NCBI GenBank assembly: GCA_942492625.1
Contig: CALOFM010000048.1
Coordinates: 56,708-120,707 of the forward strand
DNA length: 64,000 bases
From: Thiosymbion sp942492625
GTDB lineage: Bacteria > Pseudomonadota > Gammaproteobacteria > Chromatiales > Chromatiaceae
Reading direction: 5' to 3'
A program made the translations under genes and the position numbers. The notes beneath the pieces are model-generated. The model was not told where the DNA came from. It was given only the letters and a program-made list of their open reading frames with translations, and did no database searches. Positions 7,276-16,575 of this stretch are shown here, piece by piece. The stretch's first letter is position 1. Every line of letters starts with the position of its first letter.

Positions 7276-8251
7276 TACTCTTCAGTTTGTCCGGCAGCAA
7301 GCTTTCGAGCCCGCTGTCCAAGCACGCTTCGACGGGCAAGTACCAATGATTCCGGCGCGCGAAAACCTCGCACTTGACCGCGTCCTTCTCAGTCATAATC
7401 ACCGGTCCTGCGGGCCACGAGGCAACCTCCTCTCGGCTGAAGGGGTGATGATCCCGATAGGCACGTTCGTCCAGGTGCAACCCGCTGTTTCGAAGTAATG
7501 CGAAGAAGCGCTCCGGATTGCCGATACCCGCGACCGCCGTGACCCGTTGCCTGCGCAGATCGTTCAAGCTGCGCGTCAGCCCCCGGTCGACCAGGTTCAT
7601 CAGGGGCCCCGGGGACAGCTGCATGACCAGCCCGCCGGGACAAGGCCCACCGTTGCACACCGTCAGGTCCACTTCGTAACGCCTTGCGGCCGGCTCCCGC
7701 AACGGCCCGGCGGGGAGACAACGTCCGTTGCCGAAGCCCCGGTACGCATCCACCACCAGGATCTCCAGGTCGCGCTGCAGGCGGTAATGCTGAAGTCCGT
7801 CGTCGCTCACAATCATATCGCATCCGTAGGTGGTCGCGAGCATCTCCCCCGCCGCGATCCGATCCGGACCCGCGGCGACCGGACAACCTGCACGCCGGGC
7901 GAGAAGAACCGCCTCGTCTCCGACCTCGAATGGATCGCTGTCCGCGCTCACCAACCGCGGCCACTCGCTCCCGCTACCGCCATAACCGCGGGTTACGATG
8001 CCCGGTTTGCGTCCCTGACCGCGAAGAATCTCCGCCAGCCGGAGCACCAAGGGTGTCTTGCCGGTCCCCCCCACGGTGAGGTTGCCTACAACGATCACCG
8101 GGACCGGCAAACGCCGGCTTTTCAACCATCCCCTGCGATAGGCGACGCGGCGCAGCAGGACCAGGGCGCAAAAGAGCCAGGAGAGCGGCAACAGCGGGTA
8201 GGAGAGCGGATGGCCCTCGTACCAGATCGCTTCGGGTAAATGACTGTTCAC
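7262..8251 (-). CDS. lpxK: Tetraacyldisaccharide 4'-kinase
   Basis: LpxK phosphorylates the lipid A disaccharide at the inner membrane. The P-loop VGNLTVGGTGKTP, IVTRGYGG, SDDGLQHYRL and MTEKDAVKC are diagnostic. The frame extends to 8362, but its first 37 codons look unlike the family, so the start is placed at GTG 8251 (VNSHLPEAIWYEGHPLSYPL), which gives about 329 residues. No strong ribosome binding site supports any of the GTG choices (8251 or 8272), so the start is uncertain. It lies between msbA and the Trm112-like gene. Confidence 0.92.
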   Translation of the reverse strand: MNSHLPEAIWYEGHPLSYPLLPLSWLFCALVLLRRVAYRRGWLKSRRLPVPVIVVGNLTVGGTGKTPLVLRLAEILRGQGRKPGIVTRGYGGSGSEWPRLVSADSDPFEVGDEAVLLARRAGCPVAAGPDRIAAGEMLATTYGCDMIVSDDGLQHYRLQRDLEILVVDAYRGFGNGRCLPAGPLREPAARRYEVDLTVCNGGPCPGGLVMQLSPGPLMNLVDRGLTRSLNDLRRQRVTAVAGIGNPERFFALLRNSGLHLDERAYRDHHPFSREEVASWPAGPVIMTEKDAVKCEVFARRNHWYLPVEACLDSGLESLLPDKLKSIGDG

Positions 8252-8294
8252 GGGCACTGGCTGTTCACGAACCGAAGGGCAGCTTTTTTCTTGC

Positions 8295-8320
8295 CACGAA
8301 GAGCACAAAGAGCACGAAGG
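8295..8320. repeat. Short dispersed-repeat-like sequence upstream of lpxK
   Basis: CACGAAGAGCACAAAGAGCA and the following bases form a degenerate 9-bp periodicity (CACGAAGAG/CACAAAGAG/CACGAAGGA). This resembles a motif often seen between genes in environmental proteobacteria. Only this copy was noticed in the window; function unknown. Confidence 0.35.
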
Positions 8321-8408
8321 AATTGAGAAAAGATGCCTGTAGCGCCATCGCTTGGCAGCCACTCACGCAAATTGGCCAAAAGGCCCGTATTGCGCTCCGA
8401 CGACGTCA

Positions 8409-10181
8409 TCAGTCGTCATTCGATCCGACATGAAACTGCATCCGGTGCAGCTTGGCATAATAACCGTCGCGCGCGAGCAAGTCGGGGTGCCTACCTTGCT
8501 CGACGATGCAGCCTTGATCGAGGACGACGATGCGGTCCGCATTCTCGATGGTCGAGAGACGATGGGCGATGACCAGCGTGGTGCGATGCTGCATCAACTC
8601 TTCCAGCGCCGCCTGAATATGGCGCTCGGCCTCCGTGTCCAGGGCGGAGGTCGCTTCGTCCAGGACCAGGATCGGGGCGTCCTTGAGCATGGCCCGCGCG
8701 ATGGCGAGGCGCTGACGCTGCCCGCCCGACAGCAGCACCCCCCGATCGCCGATCAGGGTATCGAAACCCCGCGGAAACTCGCGAATGAAGTCGATGGCGT
8801 GGGCTGCCTCGGCTACGCGCTTCACATCCTTCGGATTCACCTCCTCCGGCCGGCCGTAAGAGATGTTGTTGGCCACCGTATCGTTGAACAGGACCACGTC
8901 CTGGGTCACCAGGGAGATCTGATCACGCAGGCTCTTCAGGGTGAGGTCCCGGACCTCGATCCCGTCGATAAGGATCTGCCCCGAGGTCGCATCGTAGAAA
9001 CGGGGCAGTAGACTGACCAGCGTGGTCTTGCCGCTGCCCGATCGACCCACGAAGGCCACCGCCTCCCCCGGCTCGATGGTGAGACTGACGTCCTGCAGGA
9101 CGGCTCCTTTCTCCGGGTCGTAGACGTGTCCCACACCACGGTACTCCACGAGGCCATTGGAGCGGTCCAAGGCGCGGGTGCCCGTGTCCTTCTCGGTTTC
9201 CGTATCCAGCAGGTCAAACAGACTTTGCGCCGCGATGATGCCCCGCTGCAGATGGGCGTTGACGGACGTGAGGCGCTTGACCGGCGGCAGCAGGAGCCCC
9301 ATGGCAACAATGAAGGACATGAAGGTACCGATGGAGATGTCTGCGCGCAGCCCCTGCATGGTCGAGAGATAAACGATCACCGCGATAGCCAGGGCCGAGA
9401 TGAGCTGCACCAGCGGCACGCTGGCCGCCTCCGTGGCGATCATCTTCATCTGCAGCGAGCGGGTCTTCTCGTTGACGTGGGCAAAGCGGGCGCTCTCCTG
9501 CGCTTGCCCCCCGAAGGCCTTGACCACCCGGTGGGCGTCGATCACCTCCTGTGCAGCATGCGTGAGCGCACCCACCCGGTCCTGGATTCGCTGACTTGTG
9601 CGGCGGAAGCGCTTGGTGGCGTACTTGACAGAGCCGGCCATGACGGGTCCGATCAGCAAGAAGATTGCCGACAGAGCCGCATTGACGTAGAGCATGTAGG
9701 CCATCAGGCCAATGACAGTGAAACTGTCTCGCACGATGGTGGTCAAGGCCGTGGTGGTGGCGCTGGCGACGTTCTCCACGTTGTAGGTGAACTTGGACAG
9801 GATCTGTCCCGAGCTGTGATTGTCGTAATACACCGTCGGGGCGCGCATCAGGTGATCGAACATCTCCTGGCGCAAGTCTGCCACCACCCTGCGTCCCACC
9901 CACTTGAGGAAGTAAGTGTTCACAAACCCGGCGAGACCACGGACGATGAACAGGGCCACCAGAAACACCGGCATCGCCCGCACCACGTTAATGTCCCGGT
10001 CGACGAAGCTACCGTCCAGCAGCGGCTGCATCATGGCGGCGAACAGGGGCTCGGTGGCGGCGTAGATCAGCATCCCGACAATTGCGACGGAGAAGGCACG
10101 CCAATAGGGCTTGGCGTAACCGAGCAAACGGCCGTAGATATGACGTGCCGAGCCGGAGACGACTCCGTCGGGTTGGCTCAT
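8409..10181 (-). CDS. msbA: Lipid A export permease/ATP-binding protein MsbA
   Basis: 590 residues: an N-terminal six-helix exporter domain (about 1-320) and a C-terminal ABC ATPase. Walker A is GRSGSGKTT, the signature LSGGQRQRLAIAR and Walker B ILVLDEATSALD. MsbA flips lipid A-core across the inner membrane. It overlaps exbD by 4 bases (ATGA), and lpxK follows after a gap of about 160 bases. Context and length make the call firm. Confidence 0.95.
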   Translation of the reverse strand: MSQPDGVVSGSARHIYGRLLGYAKPYWRAFSVAIVGMLIYAATEPLFAAMMQPLLDGSFVDRDINVVRAMPVFLVALFIVRGLAGFVNTYFLKWVGRRVVADLRQEMFDHLMRAPTVYYDNHSSGQILSKFTYNVENVASATTTALTTIVRDSFTVIGLMAYMLYVNAALSAIFLLIGPVMAGSVKYATKRFRRTSQRIQDRVGALTHAAQEVIDAHRVVKAFGGQAQESARFAHVNEKTRSLQMKMIATEAASVPLVQLISALAIAVIVYLSTMQGLRADISIGTFMSFIVAMGLLLPPVKRLTSVNAHLQRGIIAAQSLFDLLDTETEKDTGTRALDRSNGLVEYRGVGHVYDPEKGAVLQDVSLTIEPGEAVAFVGRSGSGKTTLVSLLPRFYDATSGQILIDGIEVRDLTLKSLRDQISLVTQDVVLFNDTVANNISYGRPEEVNPKDVKRVAEAAHAIDFIREFPRGFDTLIGDRGVLLSGGQRQRLAIARAMLKDAPILVLDEATSALDTEAERHIQAALEELMQHRTTLVIAHRLSTIENADRIVVLDQGCIVEQGRHPDLLARDGYYAKLHRMQFHVGSNDD

Positions 10182-10603
10182 TGAGGCTCGTCGGGCCGGG
10201 TCGCGGCAAAGGCGAACCGCAGTAGACCGAGCTGGCTGGCCGCATCCATGGCGGTCATGACCGCCTGGTGGGGAGTCTTGGCGTCGGCCTTGATGACGAC
10301 GGGGACCTCCCTGTCCTCACCGGCCGCCCCGGCGATCGCCTTCTTCAGGGTGGCGAGCTCACGGTCCACCACCATGCGCTCGTTCACATAGAAGGTCCCG
10401 GTACCGTCGATGATGATCTCCAGGACCCTGGGCTCCTCGGCCGGCACATCCTCTCCCTGCGCCTCGGGCAGCTGGACCTGGATGCGGGCGTCCTCCTTGA
10501 ACGTGGTGGACACCATGAAGAAGATCAGGAGAAGGAAAACGACGTCGATCAGCGGCGTCAGGTTTATATCCGGGGGCTCCGGGCGGTTCGGGCGCAGATT
10601 CAC
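10178..10603 (-). CDS. exbD: ExbD/TolR-family proton-channel accessory protein
   Basis: 141 residues with one N-terminal membrane helix (INLTPLIDVVFLLLIFFMVS, about residues 14-33) and a periplasmic domain. The Asp in LIDVVF is the conserved proton-path residue. It partners the adjacent ExbB; starts and stops overlap (ATGA) on both sides, so exbB-exbD-msbA is one transcript. ExbBD pairs beside msbA and comEC are common in gammaproteobacteria, but the energised outer-membrane partner is not known. Confidence 0.9.
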   Translation of the reverse strand: MNLRPNRPEPPDINLTPLIDVVFLLLIFFMVSTTFKEDARIQVQLPEAQGEDVPAEEPRVLEIIIDGTGTFYVNERMVVDRELATLKKAIAGAAGEDREVPVVIKADAKTPHQAVMTAMDAASQLGLLRFAFAATRPDEPQ

Positions 10604-11229
10604 TTGCCGCTGTCCTCAGCCTGCTCTCGCTCTCCTTTCATGACTTCCACCAGCTTGAGGGCCTGCTCCTCCATGCCGATGGTGAGCTTGTTAACCTTGC
10701 TGTTGAAGTAGCGGTGGAACATCAGGGTCGGGATCGCCACCGAGAGTCCGGCGGCGGTGGTGATCAGGGCCTTGGAGATGCCGCCGGCGAGAACCCCCGG
10801 GTTACCTACGCCGGCATCCATGATCACGCTGAACACGTCGATCATGCCGATGACCGTTCCCAGCAATCCGAGCAACGGCGCCACCGAGGCGATGGTTCCC
10901 AAGGTGTTGAGGTATCGCTCCATTTCCGCCACGACTTGGCGGCCGGTGTCGTGAATCGCCTCCTTCATCACTTCCCGGGAGTGGTTTCGGTTGATCAACC
11001 CCGCTGTGAGCATGCGCCCGAGCGGGGAGCCGTCCCTCACCTCGGAGATGCGATCGGCGGTCAGCTGCTTCTGGCGGTTCCATTGCCAAATCCGGTTTAC
11101 GAGATGGTCCGGCATGATCCTCTGCCGGCGAAGGGTCCAGAGCCTCTCCAGCACGATCGCCGTAGCAATGACCGAGCAGGCAACGATCGGCACCATCAGC
11201 CAGCCGCCGGCTTGCATCAATTCCAGCAC
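10600..11229 (-). CDS. exbB: MotA/TolQ/ExbB proton channel family protein
   Basis: 209 residues with three membrane segments, the first at about 10-28 and the paired later helices around TLGTIASVAPLLGLLGTVIG and GISKALITTAAGLSVAIPTL. These are the classic ExbB/TolQ motifs. It forms an inner-membrane proton channel with ExbD. It follows comEC by 132 bases and is translationally coupled to exbD. Confidence 0.92.
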   Translation of the reverse strand: MLELMQAGGWLMVPIVACSVIATAIVLERLWTLRRQRIMPDHLVNRIWQWNRQKQLTADRISEVRDGSPLGRMLTAGLINRNHSREVMKEAIHDTGRQVVAEMERYLNTLGTIASVAPLLGLLGTVIGMIDVFSVIMDAGVGNPGVLAGGISKALITTAAGLSVAIPTLMFHRYFNSKVNKLTIGMEEQALKLVEVMKGEREQAEDSGK

Positions 11230-11361
11230 CAGGGATTCACCTCAGTTAAAGCCCAACATCCGTCTCGGCCCAGCGCTCCCTCACAACGAGCGCACAAGCC
11301 AATCCGTCTTTCCAGGGAACAAGCGTCTTATTCCGTCATGATACTCGAAGCGAGAGCCGGG

Positions 11362-13749
11362 CTAAAACGGCCTGTCAGCTTCGCCCGCACGGTGGGTCCA
11401 AAGACGGGCCGCCTCCTTTCGGTGCATCCAAGGCCCTGCGACTCCATCGGAACCAAGCCGGAAAACGATGGCACCGGCCCGAGCGCTGCTGATCTCTTCG
11501 GCTCCGAAAGCCGCCACCCGCTCACGAACGGCCTCGGCAGGAAAACCGAACCGGTTCGCAAACCCTGCGGCGTAAAGTACGTATCCGGGCGCGACAGCGC
11601 TCAGAAACCCGGCCCCCGTGGAGGTGTCGCTGCCATGGTGGGCTGCCACCAGGACCGCACTGCGCAATCGCTCGGGCCGCACGGAAACCAACTCGGATTC
11701 CACCCCGGCCCCGATGTCCCCCGTCAACAGGACACTCGCCCCATCCGTGGCAACCCGCAGCACACAGGAGCCATCGTTGCCCTCGAGCCCGGTCACCGAG
11801 GGATGCAGGAGCTCGAAGGCCACGCCGTCCCATCGCCAATCCGTCCCTGCGAGGCAGGGCAGCGCTGTCCCACCGGAAATCTCGGCCGGCTCGCCGCTTA
11901 AGATGCGTCCGACGGGGATCTTGCCCTCCAGACCTTCGAAGCCACCAGCATGGTCTCGGTCCCCGTGGCTTAGGATCAGGGTTTCAACGCTTTCTACACC
12001 CTCGTGCCGCAGGTAGGGCAAGACGACCGCGGCCCCGGTGTTGAAGCCACTCGGGAACCGAGGGCCCGTATCAAAGACCAGGGCATGATGGCGGGTCCGA
12101 ACGACCGCCGCCAAGCCCTGCCCCACATCCAACAAGGTGAACAGCGCCTCTCCGTGGCCGGGAGCGGCAGGACGCACCAAGGGCAGAGGCAACAGGAGCA
12201 CGAGTCCGAGCCAGCGTCCCGGCAGCCCCCGGGGAGCAAGCAGCAGGAGCGAGCCGGCGAAGGCGGCGGCCCAGACCCAGGCCGGGCGCCAGGACAAAGC
12301 AGCCGCTGCCCAGGTCCAACCCGAGGCGGTCTCCAGCGCAGCAAATCCCCACGCCAACAACCGGGCGGAGAAAATGAGCGGCAATTCGAGCCCGGGCACC
12401 AAGCCGAGAAGGCTCGACACCAGCACCGCAGGCAACAGCACCAGGCTGAACAGGGGAACGGCCACCAGATTCACCGCAGGAGCGATGAGAGAGGCTCGCC
12501 CGAACAAGAGCAGCAGCAAGGGAAGCAAACCGAGAGCTACCGCCCACTGCGCCCTGCCCCACTTGCTCCACAGCCCGCCCGCGCTTACGCGCCGCCCCAG
12601 GGCATAGAGCAACGCCGCCACGGCACCGAAGGAGAGCCAGAATCCATAGGAGAGGACCGCCAGCGGATCGAGGATCAGCACGCCGACGAGGGCCAGGGTA
12701 ATCCCGCTCAGCGGACGGATGGTGCGCGACAGCAGGACCGCCCCCAGGACTACCGCAAGCATGATGAGCGCGCGCTGGGTGGAGACCGCAAATCCCGCGA
12801 GAGCGCTGTAGGCCAGAGCCCCCATCAGGGCACCAATGGCTGCGGCCCTGGGCGCTGCCATCAAGAGGGCCAAACGGGCACTGCGGGACCAGAGCCGGCG
12901 AAACAGGAAGAACAAGAACCCGGCCACGATCCCGACGTGCAGCCCCGAGATGGCGATCAGGTGATTGGTACCGGTTCGGGTAAGCACTTCCCATTGTTCA
13001 GGCACCAGTCCGGAACGATCCCCCAGCACCAGGGCACGCACCAGCCCCTCCCCTGCAGTACCCCTCAGGACCTCCCCGATGCGGTCGCGCAACCGCTGGC
13101 GCCAACGATCGATCAAATAGGGTCCTGCGCTTGGATCCAGCAACAGATTCTCGTCCGAGCCGCGGACGTACCCGGTCGCCTTGATACCCTGTTGGAAAAG
13201 CCAACGCTCGTAGTCGAAGCCGCCGGGATTGGCGAAGCCATGGGGTGGCTTGAGGCGGGCGTTCAAGCGCCACCGCTCACCGGCCATGAGCCCGGGTGCG
13301 TCCTGGTACCAGCTCAAGCGAACCAGCCCCGTAAAACCGACTTCCTTCGCATCCGACCGGGCACTGTCTATCCGGAACAAAAAGCGGCGCGCATCCCTCG
13401 CTTCCCCTGGCAGATCTGCGATCCGGCCCTCGAGCTGGAGATCGACCCCGGTCAAGCGTTCAGGAAAAGGATCGCACAGGACCTGGCAAACCTGGATACA
13501 TCCCCACAGGAAGCCTGCGGCACCAAACGCGAGAGGACGCACCAACGCCCAGCGCCACGCGAGAAGAAGCAACATTGCCACTGCGATGAACGGGAGCCAC
13601 AGGGGCGGAAGTGCACCAAGGTAGAAGACAGAGCCCACGCCGGCTGCGAATCCCAGACCGTTGGCCACCAGTCCCGGACCGGAAGCCCGCCCGAGATTGA
13701 GATTCGGGCCGCCTCCCGGCTCGGCCAACTGCATGTTTTTCCGGGTCAT
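11362..13749 (-). CDS. comEC: DNA internalization/competence protein ComEC/Rec2
   Basis: 795 residues, full length. The order is N-terminal membrane helices, an OB-like soluble domain (about 100-190), the competence domain with many helices (GLVRALVLGDRSGL, AISGLHVGI), and a C-terminal metallo-beta-lactamase-like domain with LDVGQGLAAVV and LILSHGDRDHAGG. ComEC transports single-stranded DNA through the inner membrane in natural transformation. The zinc/nuclease motif HxDxDH appears as HGDRDH. It heads the minus-strand envelope operon. Confidence 0.93.
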   Translation of the reverse strand: MTRKNMQLAEPGGGPNLNLGRASGPGLVANGLGFAAGVGSVFYLGALPPLWLPFIAVAMLLLLAWRWALVRPLAFGAAGFLWGCIQVCQVLCDPFPERLTGVDLQLEGRIADLPGEARDARRFLFRIDSARSDAKEVGFTGLVRLSWYQDAPGLMAGERWRLNARLKPPHGFANPGGFDYERWLFQQGIKATGYVRGSDENLLLDPSAGPYLIDRWRQRLRDRIGEVLRGTAGEGLVRALVLGDRSGLVPEQWEVLTRTGTNHLIAISGLHVGIVAGFLFFLFRRLWSRSARLALLMAAPRAAAIGALMGALAYSALAGFAVSTQRALIMLAVVLGAVLLSRTIRPLSGITLALVGVLILDPLAVLSYGFWLSFGAVAALLYALGRRVSAGGLWSKWGRAQWAVALGLLPLLLLLFGRASLIAPAVNLVAVPLFSLVLLPAVLVSSLLGLVPGLELPLIFSARLLAWGFAALETASGWTWAAAALSWRPAWVWAAAFAGSLLLLAPRGLPGRWLGLVLLLPLPLVRPAAPGHGEALFTLLDVGQGLAAVVRTRHHALVFDTGPRFPSGFNTGAAVVLPYLRHEGVESVETLILSHGDRDHAGGFEGLEGKIPVGRILSGEPAEISGGTALPCLAGTDWRWDGVAFELLHPSVTGLEGNDGSCVLRVATDGASVLLTGDIGAGVESELVSVRPERLRSAVLVAAHHGSDTSTGAGFLSAVAPGYVLYAAGFANRFGFPAEAVRERVAAFGAEEISSARAGAIVFRLGSDGVAGPWMHRKEAARLWTHRAGEADRPF

Positions 13750-13915
13750 ATCCCAGCGAGCTTCAGCCGCGCGTCACCTTCGTCGCTTATACTCTGTGGC
13801 CGAGGCAGGCATGCACCAACGACAAGCTCGGCACCCTACCCCTAATGGTAAGGGATGGCGATCGATAAACGAAAGGCAACCGCAAAGCGGATCCTACGCC
13901 CATGCGGAGGAGATT

Positions 13916-13942
13916 ATGAAAAGAGTCGGGGAATCGGCGTGA
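13916..13942 (+). other. Eight-codon leader frame coupled to the DUF2062 gene
   Basis: GGAGGAGATT precedes an ATG that encodes only MKRVGESA before TGA. That stop overlaps the GTG start of the DUF2062 gene (GTGA). Either this is a coupling leader, or one base is missing in the GGGG run: adding one G would fuse the strong start to the DUF2062 frame as MKRVGGIGVKQWLKR. Confidence 0.4.
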
Positions 13943-14496
13943 AGCAATGGCTGAAGCGGGTCACGCCGGACCGGGCCAAGATTCGCGAGCATAAGCATCT
14001 GCGTGTATTCGGGACCCTGTTGCACGACCCCAATCTTTGGCACCTCAACCGGCGCTCGGTCTCCGGGGCTTTCGCGGTGGGGATGTTCGTCATGTATCTG
14101 CCGCCTCTGGGGCAGATGCTCATCGCCGCCGCCGGCGCCATCCTCTTTCGCGTCAACCTGCCCGTCTCCGTCTCCTTGGTCTGGATCTCCAACCCGTTGA
14201 CCATACCACCCATGTACTACAGCGCGTACTTGCTGGGTTCCTGGATCCTGGGCGTGCCTGTTACAGGCTTCGACCTCGAGTTCTGGCTCGAGTGGCGCAA
14301 TTGGCTGAATCTACTCGCACCCCTGACGGTCGGCTGCCTGGTCTGCGCCGCCGTCTGCTCCGCGCTGGGTTACCTGACGGTGCAGGCACTCTGGCGCTGG
14401 AAGCTGGCGCGCCAGATCCGCATACGCCGGGCGCGCTATCGGTCCGCGGTCTCCGTCTCCGGCGCCAAGACACCCTCGTCCAAGAGCCAGACCTGA
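13939..14496 (+). CDS. DUF2062 domain membrane protein
   Basis: About 185 residues from GTG 13939, which begins VKQWLKRVTPD as family members do. LLHDPNLWHLNRRSV, LPPLGQMLIAAAGA and VSLVWISNPLTIPPMYYSAY are family landmarks; four or so hydrophobic helices suggest an inner-membrane protein. DUF2062 proteins often neighbour lol or comEC genes, and function is unknown. The last 61 bases overlap the 3' end of the convergent lolD gene. The start may instead be ATG 13916 if a base is missing (see leader). Confidence 0.85.
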   Translation: MKQWLKRVTPDRAKIREHKHLRVFGTLLHDPNLWHLNRRSVSGAFAVGMFVMYLPPLGQMLIAAAGAILFRVNLPVSVSLVWISNPLTIPPMYYSAYLLGSWILGVPVTGFDLEFWLEWRNWLNLLAPLTVGCLVCAAVCSALGYLTVQALWRWKLARQIRIRRARYRSAVSVSGAKTPSSKSQT

Positions 14497-15140
14497 TCCA
14501 TGCGCCGCGCCAGCTGGGTGTCGTGAGTGACGATCACGAAGCTGGTCCGAATCTCTGCATTGAGCTCCAGCATCAGCTCGTAGACCCGCTCGGCCGTATG
14601 CCGATCCAGATTTCCGGTGGGCTCGTCGGCAAGCACGCAGGCAGGCCGCGTCACCAAGGCACGGGCGATTGCCGCGCGCTGCCGCTCTCCGCCGGAAAGC
14701 TCGGAGGGCTTGTGCTCTGCCCGATTTCCGAGACCTACCCGGTTCAGAATCTCTGCGGCCTGCTCCTTCGCCCGAGCCGGAGCCATCCCGCCGATAAGCA
14801 AAGGCATGGCCACATTCTCCAGCGCACTGAACTCCGGCAACAGATGATGGAACTGGTAAACGAAACCGAGACTGCGGTTGCGCCGCAGCCCCCGCTCGCG
14901 TTCCGACAGGGAGGCGGCGTCTTGGCCGTCCCAGCGAACAGTGCCGCCGGACGCCTTCTCCAATCCACCCAGGCAATGAAGCAGTGTACTCTTTCCGGAG
15001 CCGGACGAGCCCACCACGGCGACCCGCTGTCCCTTGCGGATGGTGAGATCCACTCGGCGCAGGACCTCGACGTCTTGCGGGCCTTGACGGAAGGTCTTGG
15101 CCAGCCCGACCGCCTCCAGAACCGGGTCCCCGTCACTCAT
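14436..15140 (-). CDS. lolD: Lipoprotein-releasing system ATP-binding protein LolD
   Basis: 234 residues from ATG 15140, whose ATGAGTGA overlaps the lolC stop. Walker A is VGSSGSGKSTLLH, the signature LSGGERQRAAIARAL and Walker B CVLADEPTGNLD. LolD powers extraction of outer-membrane lipoproteins from the inner membrane together with LolC/E. The longer frame to 15200 has no ribosome site. The 3' end overlaps the convergent DUF2062 gene. Confidence 0.94.
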   Translation of the reverse strand: MSDGDPVLEAVGLAKTFRQGPQDVEVLRRVDLTIRKGQRVAVVGSSGSGKSTLLHCLGGLEKASGGTVRWDGQDAASLSERERGLRRNRSLGFVYQFHHLLPEFSALENVAMPLLIGGMAPARAKEQAAEILNRVGLGNRAEHKPSELSGGERQRAAIARALVTRPACVLADEPTGNLDRHTAERVYELMLELNAEIRTSFVIVTHDTQLARRMDQVWLLDEGVLAPETETADR

Positions 15141-16380
15141 AGCGCAACGCCTCGGCGGGATCGGTGCGGGCCGCGCGCCAGGCCGGGTAAAGGGTCGCAA
15201 GCACGGACATGAAAAAGGCCCCTGTGGATATCCGGGCGACGTCGCTAAAACGCAAATCCGACGGCAGCTTGCTGATGTAGTAGATGTCCGGATCCAGGAA
15301 ATGGATACCGAACAGGCTCTCGATCCCGCCCACGATGGGCTCCACGTTCAGCGCCAACGCAATCCCTCCGACGATTCCGAGTAGGGTCCCGACGACCCCG
15401 ATGGTCGTGCCCTGAACCATGAAGACCGCCATGATTCGGGCCGGCGAAGCCCCTAAGGTGCGCAGGATGGCGATATCGGGGCGCTTGTCGGTCACCACCA
15501 TGACCAGAGTTGAGACGATGTTGAAGGCCGCGACCGCCACGATCAGGAACAGGATGATGCTCATCATGCGCTTCTCGGTGCGCAGGGCTGCGAAGAAGTT
15601 CTGATGTTGTTGGGTCCAATCGACGACCCGGTAGGTTCCGCCGAGGTCGTAGGCGATGTCCCTTGCCAGCATGGGCGCCTCGTACATGTCCGTGAGCTTG
15701 AGCCGCACCCCGGTCACTCCGTTGCCCAGGCTCATGAGCCTCGCTGCGTCCTTCATATGCAGAAATCCCGCGTGCCGATCGTAGTCCGACATTCCCACGG
15801 AGAACAACCCACTGACGGTGAAGGCCTTAAGCCGCGGCATGATACCGATGGGCGTGGCGCTGACCTGTGGCGTCACCACCGTCACCTTGTCCCCCACGCC
15901 GACACCCAGATAGGCCGCCAGCTCTTGCCCCAGGACGATATTGAATTCCCGGTCCACCAGCTCGTTCAGATCCCCGCTGATCATGTCCTGGCGAAGCTCC
16001 GCCACCTGATCCTCTTCCGCAGGCAATATCCCTCGAAGCTGCGCCCCACTCACGCTGGAGCCATTCGCCAGCATGGCCTGAAGCTCCACGTAGGGCGCAG
16101 CCCCGACCACCGACTGGTGATTACGGACGCGCTCCAAGACATCTGGCCAGTCCGACATGTCGCCGTAGGGATCCGACAAAGTGGCATGGGAGGCCATCCC
16201 CAGGATTCGCTCTTGGATCTCGGTATGGAACCCGTTCATAACCGACAGCACCACGATCAGGGCGACTATTCCGAGCATGATGCCGAGCATCGAGATCAGG
16301 GATATGAAGGAAATGAAATGATTGCGCCGCTTTGCGCGGGTGTAGCGCAGGCCAACGAAAAGAGACAGGGGGCGAAACAT
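15133..16380 (-). CDS. lolC: Lipoprotein-releasing ABC transporter permease LolC/LolE
   Basis: 415 residues: one N-terminal helix preceded by LFVGLRYTRAKRRNHFISF, a long periplasmic MacB-like domain, then three C-terminal helices (IILFLIVAVAAFNIVSTL onward). The family signature VLSVMNGFHTEIQERILGM is present. Only one permease gene is adjacent to lolD, so the transporter may be of the single-permease (LolF-like) type, or lolE may lie elsewhere. It heads the lolC-lolD transcript. Confidence 0.92.
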   Translation of the reverse strand: MFRPLSLFVGLRYTRAKRRNHFISFISLISMLGIMLGIVALIVVLSVMNGFHTEIQERILGMASHATLSDPYGDMSDWPDVLERVRNHQSVVGAAPYVELQAMLANGSSVSGAQLRGILPAEEDQVAELRQDMISGDLNELVDREFNIVLGQELAAYLGVGVGDKVTVVTPQVSATPIGIMPRLKAFTVSGLFSVGMSDYDRHAGFLHMKDAARLMSLGNGVTGVRLKLTDMYEAPMLARDIAYDLGGTYRVVDWTQQHQNFFAALRTEKRMMSIILFLIVAVAAFNIVSTLVMVVTDKRPDIAILRTLGASPARIMAVFMVQGTTIGVVGTLLGIVGGIALALNVEPIVGGIESLFGIHFLDPDIYYISKLPSDLRFSDVARISTGAFFMSVLATLYPAWRAARTDPAEALRYE

Positions 16381-16575
16381 GGCGCGCCATTAGAACACCA
16401 AAGGCAGTCCGGAGAAAGCCCTGCGGGAAGATCGGACTCTCCCCCGGAGCAAGGCCAAGCCGAGCACGGATCGACACCAATGGGAAACCTTCGGTATCTT
16501 CCAAATTCCGATTACTACCGGAAACCGGGCAACCTGCCGGGCGCCCCATCCATGCTGACCGCCGAGATTTCCGGA

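Noticed and set aside
12004..13845. 613-codon plus-strand frame
   Set aside because: Lies entirely antisense to comEC and is rich in Gln, Pro, Arg and Gly as expected for a shadow of a GC-rich gene; no domain seen.
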